DNA from: an uncultured Planctomycetia bacterium
GTDB taxonomy: Bacteria; Planctomycetota; Phycisphaerae; Phycisphaerales; SM1A02
Length of the DNA stretch: 64,000 nt
Direction: 5' to 3'
NCBI GenBank assembly: GCA_937871505.1
Contig: CALMPF010000043.1
Location: forward strand, 17,094-81,093
In this document: in pieces, positions 58,479 to 64,000 of the stretch
Layout: each line of letters opens with the position of its first letter
Position numbering within the stretch: the stretch's first letter is position 1
Notes under the pieces: generated by a model
Databases searched by the model: none
The model's input: only the letters and a program-made list of their open reading frames with translations
What the model was told of the DNA's origin: nothing
Translations under genes and position numbers: made by a program

Positions 58479-59028
58479 GGAACCGCTCCGGAGCCGCTCT
58501 CCGCCGACCGTGGCCACAGCGCGAGCGCCGACTCCTGCTTCGGGGCGCGCCCGCGTTGCGGCACCGGACGCCATCGGCCTCTCGGAGCGCGAATGACCTC
58601 CGGGGGCACGCTCGACGTCTCTCAGAGTCGCCGGTGCCCGCGCCGGCCGCTCTGACATGGGCAGGGCGGTACGGGAGGTCGCGCAAAGCACGCCGCCGCG
58701 ACTGCCAGTTCCCGCCCGCGCTTCGGCCCAAAGCACGCTCTGCGCTGCTCCGCCCGGCCCCGGTCGACCAGAGGGCGAAGGCCCGCCTCGGGACGCTCGC
58801 CGCGCCGAGGCCCAGAACGCCGGCGGTACACTGCGGCGGCTGTGCATCGGGGAGGACCCCGATGACCGGTTGAGCGCGAACGGCCATGACACCGCTCGAG
58901 AGACCGCAGGAGAGCGCCAGCCGTGGGCTTCGCGCCCAGCGGAGAGGCTCAGTCGACGGCGCTCCCGCGCCGCCGTTCGTTGTTCGGCCGCGCGAGCAAG
59001 CAGCCGGGACCGAGAGGGCCCAGGCGCC
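58479..59028. other. upstream region of the kinase gene
   Basis: About 550 bp. No gene for an ECF sigma factor is present, although such a gene often precedes kinases of this type. The only signal is TACACT at 58825-58830. Confidence 0.5.
58825..58830 (+). promoter_or_regulatory. TACACT, possible kinase-gene promoter
   Basis: TACACT faces the kinase gene and would leave a leader of about 190 nt before the ATG at 59029. Confidence 0.3.
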
Positions 59029-62000
59029 ATGAGCGCGGAGCATCGAGCGGCACGCCCGGCGCGCGATGTCGGAGTCGCCGGCCTTGCGACGGAGGCGTCG
59101 CTTCTCGATGCGGCGATCGACCTGCATCCCGAGGCCCGTCGCGACTTCCTCGACGGGCGCGCTCCGCCGGGAAGTGCGCTCCGCCGCCGCATCGACGCGC
59201 TGCTTGCAGCCCACGAGAGGCTGGTCGAGCTCGACGCCCTGCTCAGCTGCGGCGCTCCGCGCGATGCCGCCATCGATGAGGCGCTCCGCAGCGACGGGGA
59301 AGGCGTCATCGCCGCCGCAGAGGACCCGATCCCCGCGTCGGGACCCCATCCGAGCGCTCCGGCGACATGTGGCGAAGGCGCACCCGACGACCTCGATGGG
59401 ACTCTCCGCCCCGGAAGCCGGATCGGGCGCTATCTGCTGACGGACCTGCTCGGTGAGGGCGGCTTCGGGAGCGTCTGGCGCGCCGAGCAGCACGAGCCGG
59501 TCCGACGGATGGTCGCAGTGAAGGTCCTCAAGGCGGGAATGGATTCCACGGCCATCATCCTGCGCTTCCGCGCGGAAATGCAGGCGCTGGCGTCGATGGA
59601 TTCGCAGCACATCGCGAAGATCATCGACGCCGGGGCGACCCCCCTCGGACGACCCTATTTCGCGATGGAACTGGTTGACGGACAATCCGTCACCAGGTTC
59701 TGCGACGACCAGCGGATCGATCTCGCGGGACGGATCGACCTGACCGCACAGGTCTGCGCCGCGATCCAGCATGCGCACCAGAAGGGCGTGTTTCATCGCG
59801 ACATCAAGCCGCAGAACGTCCTCGCCGCGATGCGCGACGGGCGTCCCTTCGCGACGATCATCGACTTCGGGATCGCCAAGGCGACCGCCGGCGCTCCGGG
59901 GGTGGCCACGGTGGCAGGACAGCGCCTCGGAACCCCGGCCTACATGAGCGCCGAGCAGTTCCGCGGCGACATCGACATCGACGCCAGGACGGACGTTCAC
60001 TCCATCGGGGTGCTCCTCTGCGAGCTTCTCGCCGGCGCGACGCCCGCGGCCCTCGCGGGGCGAGCCGGGGCGGGCTGGTCGGAACTCGAACACTTCGTCG
60101 CGGAGGGACCGGTGCGCGGCGTGGCCGAGTCGCTGGCGCGGCTTCCATCAGCGTCGCTGGAGGCAATCGCCCATCGACGGCGGCTCACACCCAGAGCGCT
60201 GGTCGCAGCCCTCCGCAACGACCTCGAGTGGATCGTCGCGAGGGCGACCGAGCCAGAGCGCGAGCGGCGGTACGCGACGGTGGGCGACCTCGCCGAGGAT
60301 CTCGAACGGCATCGGTCGGGCGAGCCCGTTCTCGCAGGCCCGCCGGCCACGATCTATCGGATCTCGAAGTTCGTGCGGAGGCATCGTGGCCCGGTCGCCG
60401 CGGCCATCGCGATCGTCGCTGCGCTGGTCCTCGGCCTCGCAGGCACGTCGCTTGGGCTTGCCCGGGCCGCCCTGGCGCTCGAGGAGTCGCGCCTCCGGAT
60501 GAAGGAGAGCGAGGCCGTCGCAGGGTTCCAGGCGAGCATGCTCTCGGCGATCGACCCCGAAGCGCTCGGTGCCGCGCTCTTCGCCTCCATCGTCGATCGC
60601 CATGCCGCCGCCCGGGACGACCGGGCGGGAGTCGCCGATGGCGCCTCCCTCGAGCGCGAACGGCTCCTCCGGATGCTCGCCGGCGTCAACGCCACCGACG
60701 TCGCTTCTGCGATGCTCGCCGCCGTCCTGCTCGATCCGGCGGCCGCGGCGCTTGACACGTCCGAGGGGATCGATCCCAGCTCCGCTGTGCGGCTGCGCTC
60801 GACGATCGCGGCGGGCTACGCGACGCTGGGCCGGCTCGGATCCGCCGTCGCGCAGCGGCGCTTCGCGCTCGCGCTGGCGAGCGGAGCCTTCGGCGACGAT
60901 GACATCCGCACGCTCGATGCCCGGAGCGGGCTCGGCGAGGCGCTTCTCCGGTCGGGAGCACTCGACGAGGCGGAACTCGAGCTTCGCATCGCCGAGCGCG
61001 GAGCCTCCCGGATCTTCGGAGTCGGGTCGCCTGAGCAGCTCAGTGCGCAGGCCCGTCTCGGAGGGGCGCTGCTTTCGCTCGGGCGGGTGGAGGCTGCTGC
61101 GGCGGCGATCGGACCTGCCCGCACGCTCCTCATCGCCGCGCTCGGAAGCGACGACCCGCGCGCCATCGAGGCCAACGAGCTCGCGGGTGCGCTCGCGATC
61201 GTTCAGGGCGACATCGAGGGCGCCGAGCGTCGCCACACCGAGGCGACCGCCGCCGCTGAGAGGCTCTGGGGCGTCGATCACCCCCGCTCGGCGCGGATGA
61301 TCGGCGCGATCCTGACGCGCCTGCTCCGCCAAGGGCGCGTCGCCGAGGCGGAGCCGTACGCCAGACGGGCGCTGGCGTCGAGCAGCCGCCGCCTCGGAGA
61401 CGATCACCCGGAGACGCTCCGCGCGACGAAGCGGCTCGGCGCCGTCCTCTCCATGGATATCGACCTCGCGGAGTCGGAGGAGCTCTGCCGCGAGGCGCTT
61501 CGGCGCAGCAGATCGCTGTACGGAGGCGAGCATGCCGAGGCGATCGAGTGCCTCTCGAACCTCGCACGGACCGTCCAGCTCAGGGGCCGCGTGGAGGAGG
61601 CGCTCGAAATGCACCGGGAGGCCCTCGAAATGGGGATCGCGCGCTGGGGCGATGGCGATGTTCGGTCGCTGACCCTGCGGAGCAACGTCGGCGTGGCGCT
61701 GCTCGTGCTGGGGAGACTCGACGAAGCTGAAGTCGAACTCGAGCTCGCGGCGCTCGGCCGGCAGCGGGTCCTGGCGCCGGAGCACCCCGAAGCCTTGCAG
61801 TCGATGCTCATCCTCGGCTCCGTGCGCCACGAGCGCGGCGATCCGCGCGGCGCGGTCAATGTGCTGCGAGCCGCCCTTGAACGGACCCGCAGCGCGAGCG
61901 GAGACGCCCACCCGGCGACGCGCGACGTCGCCCAGCGGCTCGCTTCAGCCCTCGCGGACGACGGCGCGCTTGTCGAGGCGGAGACGCTCCTCCGATCGAT

Positions 62001-62493
62001 CTCCCGGGACGTCGATCCGGCGCTCGACTCCCCTTCGGCCCTGCTTGCGGCAGCGGCGACCGACGCGGAGCTTGCGCGCGTCCTGCACCGTCGCGGATCG
62101 CTCGATGAGGCCGCACGGATCGGTCGGCGGGCGCTGATGACGCGCGAGAGCCTCCGCGGTCCCGGACATCCCGAGACGCTCGAATGCAGCGTGACGCTCG
62201 CGCTGATCGATCGGGACGCAGGCGCCGCCGCGGAGGCGGAACGCCAGCTCCGGAGGGCCCTCGCGATCGCGGAGGATCCGGAGCACCGTCAGATCCGCAT
62301 TGCACTGGAGATCGCAACCGCGCTCGCCGCGATCCTCGCGGAACGCGGCGACGTCGCCGATGCGGTCGAGCTCCTCCGGTCCCGGATCGACGCGGTCGAG
62401 GGTTCGCTCGCCGAAACCCACCGGCTCCGGCGCTCCGCGGCCGACGCGCTGGCGCGGCTCCTGGAGGCTGGGTCTCGGCGCACCGAACCGTGA
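59029..62493 (+). CDS. Ser/Thr protein kinase with TPR domain
   Basis: A 1154-residue transmembrane kinase. The cytoplasmic kinase domain has glycine loop LGEGGFGS (141-148), ATP lysine K165, glutamate E183, catalytic HRD at 256-258 with K260 and N263, DFG at 279-281, and GTPAYMSAEQ in the activation segment, so it looks active. A helix at about 456-480 (GPVAAAIAIVAALVLGLAGTSLG) crosses the membrane. The C-terminal part holds many tetratricopeptide-type repeats (GALDEAELELRIAERG, GRVAEAEPYARRALA, LAESEELCREALRRS, GRVEEALEMHREALEMG, GRLDEAEVELELAALG). Residues 1-130 form a small helical domain of the kind found ahead of planctomycete kinases. The ATG at 59029 begins it. TPRs may bind partners or peptides; targets are unknown. 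Confidence 0.9.
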   Translation: MSAEHRAARPARDVGVAGLATEASLLDAAIDLHPEARRDFLDGRAPPGSALRRRIDALLAAHERLVELDALLSCGAPRDAAIDEALRSDGEGVIAAAEDPIPASGPHPSAPATCGEGAPDDLDGTLRPGSRIGRYLLTDLLGEGGFGSVWRAEQHEPVRRMVAVKVLKAGMDSTAIILRFRAEMQALASMDSQHIAKIIDAGATPLGRPYFAMELVDGQSVTRFCDDQRIDLAGRIDLTAQVCAAIQHAHQKGVFHRDIKPQNVLAAMRDGRPFATIIDFGIAKATAGAPGVATVAGQRLGTPAYMSAEQFRGDIDIDARTDVHSIGVLLCELLAGATPAALAGRAGAGWSELEHFVAEGPVRGVAESLARLPSASLEAIAHRRRLTPRALVAALRNDLEWIVARATEPERERRYATVGDLAEDLERHRSGEPVLAGPPATIYRISKFVRRHRGPVAAAIAIVAALVLGLAGTSLGLARAALALEESRLRMKESEAVAGFQASMLSAIDPEALGAALFASIVDRHAAARDDRAGVADGASLERERLLRMLAGVNATDVASAMLAAVLLDPAAAALDTSEGIDPSSAVRLRSTIAAGYATLGRLGSAVAQRRFALALASGAFGDDDIRTLDARSGLGEALLRSGALDEAELELRIAERGASRIFGVGSPEQLSAQARLGGALLSLGRVEAAAAAIGPARTLLIAALGSDDPRAIEANELAGALAIVQGDIEGAERRHTEATAAAERLWGVDHPRSARMIGAILTRLLRQGRVAEAEPYARRALASSSRRLGDDHPETLRATKRLGAVLSMDIDLAESEELCREALRRSRSLYGGEHAEAIECLSNLARTVQLRGRVEEALEMHREALEMGIARWGDGDVRSLTLRSNVGVALLVLGRLDEAEVELELAALGRQRVLAPEHPEALQSMLILGSVRHERGDPRGAVNVLRAALERTRSASGDAHPATRDVAQRLASALADDGALVEAETLLRSISRDVDPALDSPSALLAAAATDAELARVLHRRGSLDEAARIGRRALMTRESLRGPGHPETLECSVTLALIDRDAGAAAEAERQLRRALAIAEDPEHRQIRIALEIATALAAILAERGDVADAVELLRSRIDAVEGSLAETHRLRRSAADALARLLEAGSRRTEP

Positions 62494-62499
62494 CAAGCT

Positions 62500-62530
62500 C
62501 GCCGCGGGCCCCGGCATGGAGCCCGCGGCG
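62500..62530. terminator. 10-bp hairpin between convergent genes
   Basis: CGCCGCGGGC (62500-62509) pairs with GCCCGCGGCG (62521-62530) between the kinase stop and the stop of the PEP-CTERM-like gene. No U tract follows. A terminator role is inferred. Confidence 0.45.
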
Positions 62531-62559
62531 TCGATTGCGAAGGCGCGTCGAGCGATGCG

Positions 62560-63165
62560 TCAGCGCCGACGTCGGCGCGTGCCGCAAAGTCCCGCGAGCG
62601 CCAAGACCGCAAGGCCTGCCGGACTCGGGACCGCCGAGAAGTAGAAGCTGTCGAAGAACACCTTGTCGGGATTGCCGAAGGGGTCGGGGGGCATGCCGTA
62701 GATCTGGACGCGGTCGAACGGGATCGCTGAGGTGAACCCGGCAAAGAAGTTCACACCGCTTCCGCCCATCAGAGAAGATGAGAACAGCAAGTCGTCGCCG
62801 GAGAAGAAGTCGAAGAAGGCAACGCCTGGAAAATGCGAACCGAACGCCCACATCGGCGTGTCGAAGGTCAGTTCCACGATGGCGTTGCCGTTCAGACCCC
62901 AGCCATCCTGTGGATACGTCCCAGGCGCAGTGCCGATGATCCAGTTCCCATCGGTGTCCGTGAACAGCACGCCGAGATCGGCATACTCGTCATCGATCAG
63001 CGTGTTGTGCGGAAACTCCGAAAACGTGATCGTGCTGTAGGCAGGCACCGCCTGGAACCACTCGGCTCCATCGCCCTCGTACACCACGAAACCCGCCTCG
63101 CTCCCGCTGGCGAAGCAGGCCACCGATCCGAGCCAGACGATCATCACTCTGCGAGAGCACGACAT
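62560..63165 (-). CDS. secreted protein with PEP-CTERM-like sorting tail
   Basis: A 201-residue exported protein. A signal peptide (RRVMIVWLGSVACFASGSEA) precedes a beta-rich domain (FVVYEGDGAEWFQAV, TITFSEFP, LGVLFTDTDGNWIIG, AIVELTFDTPMWAFGSHFPGVAFFDFF, FDRVQIYGMP). The C terminus is AVPSPAGLAVLALAGLCGTRRRRR: a VPSP motif, a hydrophobic helix and a basic cluster. This matches PEP-CTERM-type sorting signals processed by exosortase; the exosortase is not in the window. The ATG at 63165 places the signal peptide correctly and has AAGGG a few bases upstream; a longer form from 63216 is less likely. Confidence 0.78.
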   Translation of the reverse strand: MSCSRRVMIVWLGSVACFASGSEAGFVVYEGDGAEWFQAVPAYSTITFSEFPHNTLIDDEYADLGVLFTDTDGNWIIGTAPGTYPQDGWGLNGNAIVELTFDTPMWAFGSHFPGVAFFDFFSGDDLLFSSSLMGGSGVNFFAGFTSAIPFDRVQIYGMPPDPFGNPDKVFFDSFYFSAVPSPAGLAVLALAGLCGTRRRRR

Positions 63166-63326
63166 CAGAGCCCTTTGGTTGGAGGGAGAAGCAGCGAACT
63201 GGATCTGCGAGATCATGCCGACTCAGGCGACGCGCCCGACGAAGACCGAGGCTGGGCGGAGAGCGCAGACGTGCAGGGTCGATCCCGATCGTGCAGGGTC
63301 GCTCTCGATGACGGCCTCCGGGCGAC

Positions 63327-64000
63327 GACGGTGCATGGCCGATCGATCCGCTCGCCCGACGGGCCCTCAAGCCCTTGGCCAACGCGGACTGCCCTCAAGC
63401 GCATGGCCAAGGCGGACTGTTCCCCGGGGTGCGTGGCAGCGCCAGGCCTCCCGGCAGGTGCATGGCCAGTCCGGCGGTCCCGGCGCGTGGCAGGTCCGGA
63501 AGTTCCGGCATGCTCCACAGGTGCATGGCCAGTCCCGGCGTGGCCGAGCACAGCTCCCGAGATGGCCAGGCGCGGCTCGCTTCGCACGTGCATGGCCAGT
63601 TCGGCGGCCCGCGCAAGTGCATGGCCAGTTCGGCGGCCCGCGCCCGTGCATGGCCAGTCCGGCGGTCCGCGCCGGTGCATGGCCAGTCCGGCGGTCCCGG
63701 CGCGTGGCAGGTCCGGTAGTTCCGGCATGCTCCACAGGTGCATGGCCAGTCCCGGCGTGCAGGTGCATGGCCAGTCCCGGCGTGGCCGAGCAGAGCTCCC
63801 GAGATGGCCAGGCGCGGCTCGCTTCGCAAGTGCATGGCCAGTTCGGCGGTCCGCGCAAGTGCATGGCCAGTTCGGCGGCCCGCGCCCGTGCATGGCCAGT
63901 CCGGCGGTCCCCTCGCTTCACAAGTGCATGGCCAGTTCGGCGCTTCGCGCAAGTGCATGGCCAGTTCGGCGGCCCGCGCCCGTGCATGGCCAGTCCGGCG
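63327..64000. repeat. GTGCATGGCCAGTCCGGC-family repeat array 3
   Basis: About 15 copies of GTGCATGGCCAGT(C/T)CGGC, all on the plus strand, often 29-30 bp apart (for example starts near 63588, 63617 and 63646). A larger unit of about 218 bp recurs (TGCTCCACAG at 63511 and 63729). The array runs off the end of the window. Confidence 0.95.

Noticed and set aside
58479..59028. ECF sigma factor gene ahead of the kinase
   Set aside because: Looked for because the pairing is common, but no helix-turn-helix or sigma-70 region motif is in any frame.
63327..64000. CRISPR array
   Set aside because: Spacing is irregular, the sequence between cores is itself repeated rather than unique, the core drifts, and no cas gene is present.

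Overview
The window is about 64 kb of very GC-rich bacterial DNA that most resembles a planctomycete of the class Phycisphaerae. This is an inference from family content. Three secreted proteins end in paired dockerin-type segments built on the motif [13 protein letters not shown]. One secreted protein ends in a VPSP, hydrophobic, poly-Arg sorting tail of the PEP-CTERM kind. There are also two prepilin-like proteins, a large Ser/Thr kinase with TPR repeats, and a short HU protein with a basic tail. TolC, OmpH/Skp, AmpG and KdsD homologues point to a Gram-negative envelope with peptidoglycan recycling and Kdo-type sugars.

Layout. 0-10 kb: an AmpG-like permease, a large protein joining a CHAT-like fold (catalytic residues replaced) to a transglutaminase-like domain, a GltS-type symporter, a secreted amidohydrolase and an MMPL/RND pump. 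10-21 kb: a beta-helix dockerin protein, a membrane-inserted P-loop NTPase, a phosphohexomutase, a DinG-type helicase, a Skp-like protein, LipB and a tandem UspA. 21-27 kb: tRNA-Leu(CAA), TsaC/Sua5, a TolC-like lipoprotein, an SH3-domain protein and tRNA-Ala(TGC). 27-40 kb: a class V PLP enzyme, RsmE, RsmJ, cystathionine beta-synthase, cystathionine gamma-lyase/synthase (together a reverse transsulfuration pair), RecQ, ScpA, KdsD and HU. 41-45 kb: two prepilin-like proteins and small secreted or membrane proteins. 45.5-53.5 kb: an accessory zone with repeat arrays, dockerin proteins and a tandem rhodanese lipoprotein. 53.5-63.2 kb: DUF2339 and DUF2330 proteins, the kinase-TPR protein and a PEP-CTERM-like protein. 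From 63.3 kb to the end there is a second repeat array.

Three features stand out. First, at least a dozen genes have a TANNNT hexamer 5-11 nt before the start codon, as expected for leaderless mRNAs; other genes have clear Shine-Dalgarno sites. Second, several repeat families occur: a GTGCATGGCCAGTCCGGC family in three arrays, a 138-216 bp MITE-like element with inverted ends in three copies, a 34-bp element, and several 7-30 bp tandem arrays. Third, a strong promoter at 40971-40999 runs directly into a strong intrinsic terminator at 41018-41052, which would give a transcript of only about 45 nt.

Many core enzymes (LipB, UspA, RsmE, RsmJ, ScpA, GltS) carry low-complexity loop insertions that normal family members lack. 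Long open frames antisense to genes are common because of the base composition and were not called.
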